Below are positions 1 to 11,160 of a stretch of 64,000 nucleotides of DNA, in pieces (the stretch's first letter is position 1; each line of letters begins with the position of its first letter). The notes beneath the pieces are model-generated. The model made no database searches, was not told the origin of the DNA, and saw nothing but the letters and a program-made list of their open reading frames with translations. The stretch covers positions 20,080,651-20,144,650 of the forward strand of contig NC_063049.1 in NCBI RefSeq assembly GCF_018812025.1, in the 5' to 3' direction. A program made the position numbers and the translations under genes. The DNA comes from Megalobrama amblycephala. Taxonomy: Eukaryota > Chordata > Actinopteri > Cypriniformes > Xenocyprididae.

Positions 1-470
1 TGTAATCATGTTGGAAAGGTCACGCATGATGTAGGCGGAAGTAACGCGGTAGGGTGAAAAACTACATCTCATTTTCTCCTCCAACTTCAAAATCGTCCGA
101 CATCATTGTTTTACCTTTTTTTGTGAAGGGTGTTTGACTTAGTCTTTGCCCGATTGCTTTGTAAGCATTTGTCTTTAAAAAGTATATACTTTTTTTCTTT
201 TTTTCAGAAAATGGCCGATTGTTTCTCTAGATAAGACCCTTATTCCTTGGCTGGGATCGTGTAGAGCCCTTTGAAGCTGCATTGAAACTGCAATTTCAAC
301 CTTCAACCCGTTTAACCCTGTTGAAGTCCACTATATGGAGAAAAATCCTGGAATATTTTCCTCAAAAACCTTAATTTCTTTTCGACTGAAGAAAGAAAGA
401 CATGAATATCTTGGATGACATGGGGGTGAGTTAATTATCAGGAAATTTTAATTCTGAAATGAACTGTCAT
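1..470. repeat. partial copy of a fish foldback/MITE repeat
   Basis: Bases 1-470 closely match 30620-31015. Shared blocks include the text around CCAACTTCAAA, the GGATCGTGTAGAGCCC block, the stretch around AACCCGTT, and the end GACATGGGGGTGAGT. The copy is cut by the window edge, so its left end is not visible. The sequence is non-coding. The family name is not known to me; the better copy at 30 kb ends in a TTAA target, so a TTAA-type DNA transposon derivative is the likely identity. Confidence 0.7.
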
Positions 471-2273
471 AGTACGATGCATCACTGAAGAAATCAACTA
501 GCTAGTCACGACTGTTTCCCGAAACCATATTGTCACAAATTTGTCGTTCAACCATGCATGATGGTGAATGATGTCACACAGGTGATGGACTAATAACTTC
601 TTTTAATGAATGTGTTTGAGATCAAATTAATGCTACATTTTTTGCAATTACAGACATGGCATCTGAGGATTAATTCTCTTTTTTTTTCAGTTATTTTGCT
701 TTATTTCCAGATTCAATAATAGGCTCGATCTTATGTACTAGAGCACATACGCACATGCGCACTCTTCAAAAAACGGTGCATCAAATCTCTTGACAAACTA
801 AAAGAGGTAAATGACATTTGTATATATTCAGAATGAATGTACTGAATGTCTTGCTTAATGGCTGAATGGCTTGCTTATTTTGCTCAAGATAAGGATAAGG
901 TCCACATGTCATACAAACAAGAAACTATGCTTCTAACCACAGGTCAAGAGCTGTCATTCCAACCACACAACTTAGCAATGCTGTTTGTGAATGTTCGTTG
1001 GAACTCTGGTTTCGAGAAACACCGACTCGTTGAACTATGCTGGTAACGACAGAACTTGCAACAATAGTTGGCTAATGATGCTTTTGGGAAATGCACTGGA
1101 TTGGTTGATTGGAATGTTGTTCCAGGATTAGGTGGAAATTAGGTTCTGCTTAACCCAGCCACAGCCTAGCAACAATAACTCATACTAATTCATTATACTA
1201 ATTCATTTTTCATGGGATTTACATAACGTTTTTCTAACGTTTTAATGCTCTCATTGTTTGCTCTGCTTCACTGTTGTTCAGCTCCCCTAAAGAAATATGA
1301 AAAGCTTTCTGTGCCAGTGGATGCATACGGTTAGAGCAATCAAAACACTTTCTGTTCCCTGAGTTGACTGAATTAAGGTGCATGTGCCGAAACAGATGTC
1401 CATGCAGATGTCAAGCTGAAGTTAGAACAAAATATATGAATCATGTGCCAATATAAGGAAGTTTTATAGTCTATTTTGAATGGGGTTTTTGTGATTCAAT
1501 AAACACATCAAAAATCCCAATTTCATTAATTCACAGCTCTTATCTAGTGCGTGCTGTGGATGTGCAAAAGCAATTTTTAGCTAAGCTGCATTTTGAACAG
1601 ATTAAGAGTGGAGAGACAATCTCATAGCTCACAGTATTTCTGTCTATAAGTTGTCATAAAATCAATGCCTCTTTGGAGAAAATGAATGGGATTTTTACTT
1701 CCGTAAACCGACTATTGTCTTAAAGAAAGCAGCTTGGCACAGTTAATTTCAAAAGAGTTCAAATGAATAGTTTGTATATATTTTAAATGCCAGAATGAAT
1801 GAGATCATTTTTAATGTCCTAATATCTTCCTTAATACAACTTGGCATGTTTTGTTCTATTAAGTCCATCATACTGATATATCAATCAAAGCAAGGAAAAA
1901 TGAGAGAGAATCAAATAAAAACTCTTGAAAATCCATTTCCTTTTGATTGCGCACAAAAAATCAGCCTCGTTACATCTTGACATGCAGTTTTTTTCGGTTA
2001 AAGTAATAATTCTCTCCTCAATCTCTCTGATCCTCCAGAGTCTAACCAGCACAGCGACATCCATCTGGAATCTGTGAAGCGCAAACAGTCTTTGGCCAGT
2101 TGACACAACATCAGAATATCTCAATGGGATTACTGTGATTGTACTTAGAAATAGATCAGACACCAAGTGGAAATTCTGAGTGGTGATAATCTCCTGCTTT
2201 TGACAGAGAATTGATGATAAATGAGATTGTGTAACAGTGTGTGAATGGCCAGTGTTAAATCAGTAAACGCAAA
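471..2273. other. intergenic, no gene seen
   Basis: AT-rich sequence with only short chance ORFs (for example 846-1046 and 1795-1980). They show no family motif and no splice-linked continuation. I see no RNA gene or clear repeat boundary here. Confidence 0.6.
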
Positions 2274-2360
2274 GACAGTTGAAGTACAACTCTAACAATC
2301 TAATGATAAAACACTGACAGCCAATCAGAATCCATAATTTAAGGGCTCGCACATTTTAAA

Positions 2361-2498
2361 ATGGCAGACGACATTGCGGAGAAGTTAATCGCAGAGGTCC
2401 AGAAAAAGCCACCACAGTTTGACAAGTCAAACACCCTTTTCAAGGATACTTTAAAGAAAATGGAAAACAATCGGTCATACCCTCAGAATAAATGGTGA
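2361..2498 (+). pseudogene. MADF-like first-exon fragment
   Basis: An ATG at 2361 opens 45 codons starting MADDIAEKLIAEVQKKPP and followed by FDKSNTLFKDTLKK, ending at a TGA at 2496-2498. The pattern of an aliphatic-rich first helix, then a PP-x-F/Y-D-K-S turn and a lysine-rich helix, resembles the start of MADF (Myb/SANT-like) DNA-binding domains. In fish genomes these are often the accessory gene of PIF/Harbinger transposons. The reading ends at AATG|GTGAGA, which is also a good splice donor, so this may be a true first exon whose later exons are missing. The rest of the domain (the downstream tryptophans) was not found. A transposon-derived remnant is most likely; an active host gene is unlikely. 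Confidence 0.45.
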
Positions 2499-2647
2499 GA
2501 AGTATTAACGATGAGATAATTATGCCAGGCTAGCAAACAGTGTAAAATAAAATTACCTCAGGTATCCAGAGGTAGTTTCGACAACATTGTCTAGCTTCCA
2601 TTTAAGTTGCAGTGAAAAAGACTAGGCGTTGTTTTTGTTCCACTATA

Positions 2648-3767
2648 TTAAAGGGGGGGGGGGTATCACACACAGTTTCTGCAAATCTCATGTTAATCTT
2701 GAGTACCTATAGAGTAGTAGTGCATCCTTCATATCTCCAAAAAGTCTTTAGTTTTATCATATTTATAAAAGATAAATACGCTATACTGAGTCTTTCCGAA
2801 AACAGCCGAGCTCCTGGAGGCGTGCCGTGTGGGCGAAGCTAAAGAGTGACGAGCATGCGCAGCTCTTGTGTAGCGATCGTCTGCAAGCTATCAATGGTCA
2901 GCTAAACAAATGTATTTAAACACACACAATACACCATTGCATTATCCCTGGATAACTTTTGAATCACTATAATGAATATAGCGTATAGTGAATGATGAAT
3001 AATGAATTTATGAATTCACTACGTTTGTGTTGTTTACATTATATGCACTTAGGCGCCTATTGCCAACAAAACAGACATTTGAAGCAGTTTTACTCACCAC
3101 CTGCAATTCCGACTCATGAGCGGGATCATTATCACTGTGACCGCTCCATCTTTCAGTTTCAAACGATCTGTAAATCCAGTGTGGAACTGGGCCTTGTTTA
3201 TAAAACCATAAGCGCCGATCCTGAGGGCTCGAGCAGCCACGGTAAAAGATGAGATATTCTCCATTCATTTTAACCATTAAAAAGTGATTGCAACTATCAA
3301 TTTCTATGGTTATTTTAATAACAAATATCAAGAGCGCATCAATGTAATGCATGAGCACAAAACTCTCAGCTTCACTTAACACTGGGTTCTTTGGGAAGCA
3401 AGGTTATCTTTCCCTTACAATCTTTCCCTTGATATTGTTGATTTCGTGAAGTCCTGTGAACTGTGCAGCGCTGCCGACGACTTCCGTAAAGCCGAATGCG
3501 TGTTGATGGGCGTGATCTTGCTCTCTCTCTGGTCTCTTCTGGGAGAAGTGCCCGTACAAGGAATTCTGACCTTCATAACGTCACACAGGCCCATACTCAA
3601 AAAAAAAGACCACGAAGTTTATGAGGATTTGGAAGCGGATTTTTGGCACAAAAATACTCCGTCATATGTCCAACTTGTGTTTTGAAACTTTGCCAATGTT
3701 TAGCATGAACAGTGTTTAAATAAGCCAGAATACATGAAATAGCATTAGAAAAATGCATTTGTGCATT
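2648..3767 (-). mobile_element. TTAA-flanked ~1.1 kb non-autonomous element, copy A
   Basis: It begins TTAA followed by a run of G at 2652-2662. In inverse orientation it shares long stretches with 60166-61233: the block around AGTCTTTAGTTTT, the piece near CTCCGTCATATGTCCAAC, and the end with AAATAGCATT. Several ORFs inside it (2612-2842, 3008-3382, 3446-3685) are chance frames that recur in the second copy. The right end is degraded and placed near the TTAA at 3764. No transposase is encoded. Confidence 0.65.
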
Positions 3768-4428
3768 AAAAAAATGTCCATCAAAACCAACATGTTGAAT
3801 GACGTGTACTAACCTGGTGAAGTTTTTCAATTTGGCTGGCTTCTCCTTAGCATGCAGTGTGAAGTATTTCACTCAGTTCCCTGATCATTCGAATTCAATT
3901 TCAGCGAGTAAAAAACACTAGTAATATGCGTTATGTATTACGTAGGTTATCGTCTCTGACAGACAGCATGTTGAAGCCGCTCAGGCCGCCATTTTCTCCC
4001 TGTTTTCAGAAAGCAAAACATCCAGTAGAGTGGGTTAAACACATACTCGCTGGACCTGCTTCTTGTAAATACTACAGTGTATTGTGCATGTTATGTTTTT
4101 GACAGACATCGATGTCGTGATATTCAAACGATGTGGATTTGAAAACAGATGGATCGTAAGGTATAATTATTTATTTCTTAGCCGGCAAGTATTTAGTGAG
4201 ATGATTGATGCCCATGAGTGTGTTATGTCGATGTTTTTAGTTCTAATATTCCAACCGACAGCCAGCCCAAGTTTTTGACGGATGTGATAGCGAGGGGTGA
4301 ATTATGTTTGATTTTGGGGTAAATATAAAACATGCTGGAGACATTCAAAATGATTTTTGCCTAGTTCATTACTTATTTTACAGAATGAATGAAATTAGTT
4401 AATGCAGACAGTTGAAGTACAACTCTAA

Positions 4429-5634
4429 TACTAATAATAATACTAATGAGAATGCACATTTAGTATATGCACCATTTGGGACGTTTTTTTTGGGGAGAAT
4501 TTGACAAGAAACATTGCTTGATGTAGTGGATAATTTATCAACTGCATATTAAACAGTTTACTCACCCATTATATGAACATACACAGTAATGAAATACCAT
4601 TTCAACAAGTTTGATGAGGTAAATTTATCTTTGTCTTTGAAACCCCAAGGTTCAGCATTGTTAATTAACATTCCAGAACTCAACATGCAAATTTAATGTC
4701 ATTTCAAATAAAATAATTGCTAAACTTGAAGGTGAGAAAGTTTTCTAGATCCAAGACAGTGAAAAATGCAAGCAAGCAGTTTGGTCTTAATTAGATGTAC
4801 TTCTACAGATTTGACACACTGCAAAATACAGTGCTTAGACAACAAAACATAATGGAGAATGAACATTGTCAAAGACTGTGGGGAAAGACGGAATGCTTTA
4901 AGAACTAGACAAACCACAAAGATGAGAGAAACCCAGACAAAAAGAGCTGACAGGACACAAAATAAAGTGATAAAGGGATTATCATTCCCTCCATTATTTA
5001 GGATTTCCAAACATTTTGTAACAAGAATAAACATCTTTCACTCTCACATTTAACATTTATTAGAAGCCTGTTTCTTTTTGTCCAAAGATTCTTCATTTTG
5101 AAAATTGTTTAAAATATTTAATCTCTTCTCTTCTGTATTCAGCCCTCCACAATCACTCACACACACACCTCACATATTCTCCTGTTTACTTTTTAAATGA
5201 TTAGTCAGGTGGGCCAGGATTTGAGTGTGAAGGGAGCAGAGGGGAAATGTAGTGCCAAGCACTGTGTCATGAGTTTTATCACACATCCACCTCATTAAAT
5301 TCACTCAACTGACCTGCAACTTCAGCTGTCTGTGCTGAAAACACACATCTTCTTTCCTCAAACAGGCTTTCCAATGCCTAACTAGACCTCGTCTCTTCAG
5401 CATCAAACACACAAATGCTGACAAACAAGGAACCATATGGAAATATCAATAAGCGGTCAGGCTTATTTAGCAAGCGATGTTCACCCAAGTGGTCCAACCT
5501 TCAGAGTGGCTGCTGCTGATTAGAGAAGAGAGAGATTTACATCAAATATGATAAATATTCAGACAACACAAAAGTGCTGAGTGAGTTGAACTGCAGTCTG
5601 TTATTGGAGTATGAATACAATATTCATGATATTC
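4429..5634. other. intergenic, no gene seen
   Basis: AT-rich unique-looking sequence. The ORFs at 4720-5034 (minus) and 4859-5053 (plus) overlap each other on opposite strands and have no recognisable motif. Confidence 0.55.
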
Positions 5635-6856
5635 ACTGGTGGTCAAAAGTGTTTATGAAAGAAGTCTCTTCTGCTTACCAAGGCTGCATTTATTTGATCA
5701 AAAACACAGTAAAAACCGCAATATTGTGAAATATTATTACAATTTAATATAACAGTTTTCTATTTTAATATATTTTAAAATGTAATGTATTCCTGTGATG
5801 GCAAAGCTGAATTTTCAGCATCATTACTCCAGTCTTCAGTGTCACATGATCCTACAGTAATCATTTTAAAATGCTGATTTGGTGCTCAAGAAACATATCT
5901 TAGGGGCTGTTTACACAACACCATTTTCAGCTAAAAATGGAAAACTTTTTATGCATTTTGGCTATTCATTTACACGACAATGGAGTTTTTGTGGTCTGAA
6001 AACGTAAGCTTTTGAAAACGGGTTTCAAAATGCAAGTTTTTGAAAATGGTCTCCGTGTAAAAAACAAAATTTCGAATCTGCGGAGACGATGACATCATAC
6101 ACATGCGCATTACATGTTTAATCTATAGTGTTTCATCACTATCTAATGGCCTGCCAGCAAAATACAGCATTTGAGTCATTTTCACGGATTCGTATGAATG
6201 GGGATCATTCTGACAACGGTGTCGTCTGTACGCGGAAAACTCAAAGGAAAAACTTCTTAAAACACAGTTTTAGCCATATCGTTGTCGTGTAAACGTACCC
6301 TTATTATTATCAATGTTATTCAAAAAGTGCACATTAAATTGATTGTTCCAATTTAGACATTTATACTGTTACAAAAGATTTCTATTTCAAATAAATGCTG
6401 TTCTTTTTATCTCTATTTTTATGAAAGAAAATATATATCACCTCAAATTTTCCTCAAAAATATTAGGCAGCAAAAACTGCTTTCAACATTGATAATAATA
6501 AGAATTATTAATAATTGAGCACCAATAATAATTGATAATAATTAAAATGATTTCTGGAGGATCATGTGACACTGAAGACTGGGGTGATGAATAATAAAAT
6601 ATATTATAAATATATTATTCAAAACATATATTTAAATAGAAAACAGTTATTTTAAATTGTAATCATATTTTACAATATTACTGTTTTTTATGTTTCAAAA
6701 ACATTTTAAAAATCCTAATTATTTCACATTTTTTAACCGCCAGTTTATCATTGAAATATCCTGTCAGTAGCCTTTTTTCTATTATCCACATTAACAAACA
6801 GCAAAAATAAATAACAAATATATTTATTATTTATTGCTTACAACTTTTGACCAGTA
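5635..6856. mobile_element. interspersed element of the AAGGCTGCATTTATTTGATC family, interrupted
   Basis: The ends are inverted repeats: CTGGTGGTCAAAAGT near 5635 and ACTTTTGACCAGTAG near 6842. The interior carries the family text for the poly-AATAT stretch, the CACATGATCCT / AGGATCATGTG motif on both arms, and the GCTCAAGAAACAT motif. The element is split by a second insertion at about 5905-6302. Related copies lie at 12651-13571, 27985-28325, 32720-32950, 37735-37985, 52900-53365 and 57475-57605. Confidence 0.65.
5905..6302. mobile_element. nested MITE with GTTTACAC / GTGTAAAC ends
   Basis: The left end GGGGCTGTTTACACAACACC and the right end CGTTGTCGTGTAAACGTACC are imperfect inverted repeats. 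The insertion breaks the host repeat between CATATCTTA and TTATTATCAATG. Rejoining these flanks gives the uninterrupted text seen in other copies of the host family. It is non-coding. A partial second copy of the same family is at 12531-12617. A hAT-type MITE is likely, but I could not define a clean 8-bp duplication. Confidence 0.6.
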
Positions 6857-8403
6857 GTTGGTGCTGTTTGAAACCTCAGAGCATGATGGCTGCAAACTTG
6901 ATAAAGCGTTACGAAGACACAGGCTCACGTCCTCACTTTCAGATTTGTTGGTTTTGTGCTTCAAAAGTCTAATTAGTGAGACTTCATCTAAATAAGATCT
7001 GAGCTAATTATATTTAAAACTGGGCTTTACTCAAATCTGTTTAAAAAAATATGCAGAATGAAAACCATATATGCTCTAATTTGTATGATTACATGACAAA
7101 TGGTGAATTTAAAAAAGTTCTTTCATTAAGTCAAAGCATTACGGATAAACATGCCTTCCTTTATGGCATTCTTGCCATCAATTTCAATGATGCATCACAC
7201 ACTGAATGCAAATGGTGATGCTAGAGTGTTTGAGAGACCAAAACTGGCACCAGAAATATTGAGACTGAGCATAATCAGTCTTTTTATTGCCCTAGAAGAA
7301 TAAAAAAAAAACCTTTGATTGCCCTAGAGGAATATAAAACTAACAAAGATTATAGGAGCCTAACATCTAAGCATCAGAGGTAATGGCTCCTAAACACATT
7401 AAAATCTTCAGAGGGTTGGCATGAGGCACTTGAGCTTCTGAACAGAGCATGAACTGTTGTCTGTTTGGAAAGTTATTATTTAGGGGAATAAGGCTAAGGA
7501 GATGAGCTGAGGCAGAAATGAGAGAGGAGAGATAGAGAGGTAGACAGTGATCATCCATCACTCACTCTTTCAGTGTTGATTAGGATTCTTCCCGAAACAG
7601 CGGGATTAACAGTGACGGTTCAAATAGGCTTGTGTCCGCTGTCTCTTGAGCTTTGCAGATGTTTGAGAGGATTCAAGAGAGCAAACAGGAGAGACAATTT
7701 GTCTCTGTCCCATGGGAAGGTTTACTGATTAGAGTTGGATTTACTAATGCTTGGAGAGAATTGTAAGAAATTGTAGTCTGCCTCGACCCAGATTCCACTC
7801 AAAAGTATATTTTAGAATGAGCTCTTCCCCAAAATGGCTTAATTATCATAGAGAAGAAGAAAGTCAACTGGTATATTGTTTATGTACCATTTGGTTGATC
7901 AAATCCTGAGCAAATGGTCATCAATTGTAGAATGGGAATGGGTGTGGGAGACAGAGAACCGTCTCAGACTTCATTAACATACAGACCACAGCTGGTAAAA
8001 CATGAGAAACTACATTGACATGAAGAGTGGTAAACTGTAACAGGATAAAAGGTTTGAGATTTGGATGTTCTGGGTTCATTCCGACTCCGATGAACCCAAG
8101 GTGCTTCGTGTACTTTGTCACTGCTACGCTGCAATAAACTTCTTAATCGAGATTTGCAACGTCCTCATCATTTTTTCTTACAGAATAGAACAGATTTTCT
8201 GATGCCAAATGGCAAGGCAAATCCGAAACACTAGACCTAGTCATCACTAGCCTACAGTAGTTATGTTGCAATTTTGTTTTTTGTCATGCAATACATATGC
8301 AAAGTTTTATAATAAATTACATAATTATTTACACAATGATATTTCAATAAATATTTTCCACAGGTTTATAGTGCATTGTGGTAGATTTTCCCCTATGGGA
8401 AAA
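6857..8403. other. intergenic, no gene seen
   Basis: Unique AT-rich sequence. The ORFs at 7367-7561 and 7921-8121 (both minus) show no domain motif and no credible splice context. Confidence 0.55.
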
Positions 8404-9031
8404 TTAAAGGGATAGTCCACCCAAAAATGAAAATTTGATGTTTATCTGCTTACCCCCAGGGCATCCAAGATGTAGGTGACTTTGTTTCTTCAGTAGAACA
8501 CAAATGATGATTTTTAACTGCAACTGTTTGCGTCTGTCAGTCATATAATGCATGTCAATGGCAACACCATCTATAAGAGTAAAAAAACATGCACAGACAA
8601 ATCCAAATTAAACCCTGCGGCTCATGACGACACATTGATGTCTTAAGACACAAAACGATCGGTTTGTGCGAGAAACCGAACAGTATTTAACCGAGTACTG
8701 AACGCAGTTGGACATAGTGTTGTTTTAGAGGTAAAAAATTATATAAATACTGTACGGTTTCTCGCACAAACCGATCGTTTCGTGTCTTAGGACATCAATG
8801 TGTCGTCACGAGCCGCAGGGTTTCATTTGGATTTGTCTGTGCATGTTTTTTTTTACTCTTATAGATGGTGTTGCCATTGACATGCATTATACAACTGACA
8901 GACGGCAACGGTTGGAGTTAAAAATCATCATTTATGTTCTACTGAAGAAACAAAGTCACCTACATCTTGGATGCCCTGGGGGTAAGCAGATAAACATCAA
9001 ATTTTCATTTTTGGGTGAACTATCCCTTTAA
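8404..9031. mobile_element. TTAA foldback element (628 bp)
   Basis: It is bounded by TTAA at 8404-8407 and 9028-9031, with terminal inverted repeats AAAGGGATAGTCCACCC and GGGTGAACTATCCCTTT. The arms pair along nearly the whole length; for example GGGCATCCAAGATGTAGG near 8459 is mirrored near 8964, and the CGATCGGTTTGTGCGAGAAAC region near 8657 is mirrored near 8758. The whole unit is therefore one long imperfect palindrome. The ORF at 8798-9031 is a by-product. A second member of the family lies at 10294-11070. Confidence 0.85.
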
Positions 9032-10059
9032 AGGGGTCATTACATGGGAAATCAAATTTTCCTTGGTCTTTTGGCATATAAGAGGTATTTATATCATTAT
9101 TACATCATGCAAGTTCCATAACTTAAAACGTCCTCATCATCAATAAAAAAGCATTTATACAATCAACCTGTAAAAAAGATTTGTTTGGAATAGAGGTGGC
9201 ATGTGACGTCAGAGGGGCCCAATCATTTGCATATGACTGCCTCTGGAGCAAGACAACAACACCTACTTTTACATCATGGCATCTTTGTCCCCGCCCCGGC
9301 GCCCACTGATGTTCAGTCTAAAGTAGGCCTAGTTGTTTACGATAAGATTGTTATAATAACAAGATTGCGACGCCACGCAGACGTTGTGTTGTTCCTGGCT
9401 GTAGAAAAACATCATCTTTGCATAAGATGCCGAAGGATACTGATGTCAGAGAAAAATGGATTCAGTTTATTTTTAACAAACGTCCTACTAGTCAGCGACT
9501 GTTTTGAGAACTAGTCGCAATACGATACTGGCTTTGCCCAAAAACTTTTGCTCAAAGATCAGGAATCAACTGTTCCGGAATCAGCAAGGATCCCACAAAC
9601 TCTATGTAACGTATTTCATTTTTAATCTGGTAATGACAGTTAAATTCATAATCAATAATCCTAGTATTTATCTTTCAAAGAACACTCTCTTCATAATGGC
9701 TGAAGCTGTCGATCACACAGCGCGAGTTGACACTTCGTTAATGACAGCAATAGTAACAGTAAAAATGTAATAGTAAAACTGTGGTAAAAGTATTCAAAAG
9801 GATTCCACATGTAGCCTAATACTTAATTCAAATGCAAAGATGTCAGCCAATCACAGCAGTGGGTGTTTACACTGAAGTCCCCCAGCAAACACGCCCCTTC
9901 AAACAGAGCGTTCAAATCAGAGGACCAAAATCAGGGTAGAAAATAGCCATTTATTTCTAAATTATGACAATTATTTGATGTAAAAATCATATTAACGTTA
10001 TTTCACCTCAGGAAACATTATAAAATGTAAAAAAAAAATCCATTTGATGACCTCTTTAA
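9028..10059 (+). mobile_element. Kolobok-like TTAA element with a THAP relic
   Basis: It starts TTAAAGGGGTCATTACATGG at 9028 and ends GATGACCTCTTTAA at 10059, so the ends are short inverted repeats with a TTAA target. It carries a recognisable THAP zinc-finger fragment at 9385-9507. TTAA target sites together with THAP-domain proteins are a hallmark of the Kolobok superfamily, so that is my best assignment; P-element-like transposons also use THAP domains but make 8-bp duplications. At about 1.03 kb it is far too short to hold a full transposase. Confidence 0.6.
9385..9507 (+). pseudogene. THAP zinc-finger fragment of a transposase
   Basis: The frame starting TGT at 9385 reads CVVPGCRKTSSLHKMPKD, then a REKWIQFIF segment and KRPT, and ends in TGA at 9505-9507. 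This fits the first half of a THAP (C2CH) domain: the paired cysteines Cys-x4-Cys, the LH-x-P motif and the invariant tryptophan with following hydrophobics. The later CSxHF half with the last Cys and His is missing. The open frame called over this stretch (9203-9514) is in a different frame and is spurious. No start codon is assigned. Confidence 0.6.
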
Positions 10060-11160
10060 AAGGTTAGTTCACCCACCCAAAAAATGAAATTTCTGTCATT
10101 ATGTACTCACCCTCATGTTGTCCTAAACTCATAAGACCTTCTTTCATCTTCAGAACATAAATTAAGATATTTTTGATGAAATCCGAGTGTATCTGATCCA
10201 CACATAGGCAGCAACGTCAGTGCAACTTTTGAGGTCCAGAAAGGTATTAAAGATATTGTTAAAAATAGTCTGTGTGACAACAGTGGTTCAACCTTAAAGG
10301 GATAGTTCACCCAAAAATGAACATTTGATGTTTATCTGCTTATCCCCAGCGCATCCAAGATGTAGGTGACTTTGTTTCTTCAGTAGAACACAAATGATGA
10401 TTTTTAACTCCAACCGTTGCCGTCTGTCAGTCAAATAATGCTAGTGGATGGGAACTTCTACTATAAGAGTAAATAAAACTTGCATAGACAAGTCCAAATT
10501 AAACCCTGCGGCTCGTGACGACACATTGATGTCCTAAGACACGAAACGATCGGTTTGTGTAATAAACTGAATAATTTTTTAACTCTAATACACCACTATG
10601 TCCAACCGCGTTCAGCATTCGCTTAGTGAGGTCTGATCGCACTCTGACAACGGCAGTGATGTCTCGCGCATATACTTCAATGAGTGCTAGACATTATTGC
10701 CGCTGTCAGAGCGCGATCAGACCTCACTAAGCAAATGCTGAACGCGGTTGGACATAGTGGTGTATTAGAGTTAAAAAATTATATAAATACTGTTCAGTTT
10801 ATTACACAAACCGATCGTTTCATGTCTTAGGACATCAATGTGTCATCACGAGCCGCAGGGTTTAATTTGGACTTGTCTATGCAAGTTTTATTTACTCTTA
10901 TAGTAGAAGATCCCATCCACTAGCATTATTTGACTGACAGACGGCAACGGTTGGAGTTAAAAATCATCATTTGTGTTCTACTGAAGAAACAAAGTCACCT
11001 ACATCTTGGATGCCCTGGGGGTAAGCAGATAAACATCAAAATTTCATTTTTGGGTGAACTATCCCTTTAATGTTATGAAGCAACGAGAATACTTTTTCTG
11101 CACAAAAAACAAAACGACTTTTTTTAACGACTTTATTTAACAATTTGAACTGTTGTCATA
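10056..11160. mobile_element. TTAA MITE interrupted by another TTAA element
   Basis: The left part 10056-10293 is the common fish MITE text (AGGTTAGTTCACCC, then CTCATAAGACCTTC and so on). It stops at GGTTCAACCTTAA and resumes at 11067 with TTAATGTTATGAAGCAACGAGAATAC. The uninterrupted junction of the same family is visible at about 44208-44237 (CTACCTTAATATTATAAAGCG). This shows that 10294-11070 inserted at a TTAA within this copy. Its right end beyond about 11110 is degraded. Confidence 0.7.
10294..11070. mobile_element. TTAA foldback element nested in a MITE (777 bp)
   Basis: TTAA at 10294-10297 and 11067-11070 flank terminal repeats AAAGGGATAGTTCACCC and GGGTGAACTATCCCTTT. It is the same family as 8404-9031, with an extra central segment (near 10610-10750) that is itself palindromic around GCGCGATCAGACCTCACT. 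It is non-coding and a near-complete hairpin when folded. Confidence 0.85.

Larger units (their letters stand above)
2274..4428. repeat. segment bounded by a 22-bp perfect direct repeat
   Basis: The same 22 bases, beginning GACAGTTGAAGTAC, occur at 2274-2295 and at 4407-4428. The flanks outside and inside differ, so only these 22 bases are shared. Between them lie the MADF-like exon at 2361-2498 and the TTAA element at 2648-3767. Such a pair could be the target-site duplication of one insertion, or the scar of a local rearrangement. No poly-A tail is visible at either inner end. Confidence 0.55.
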
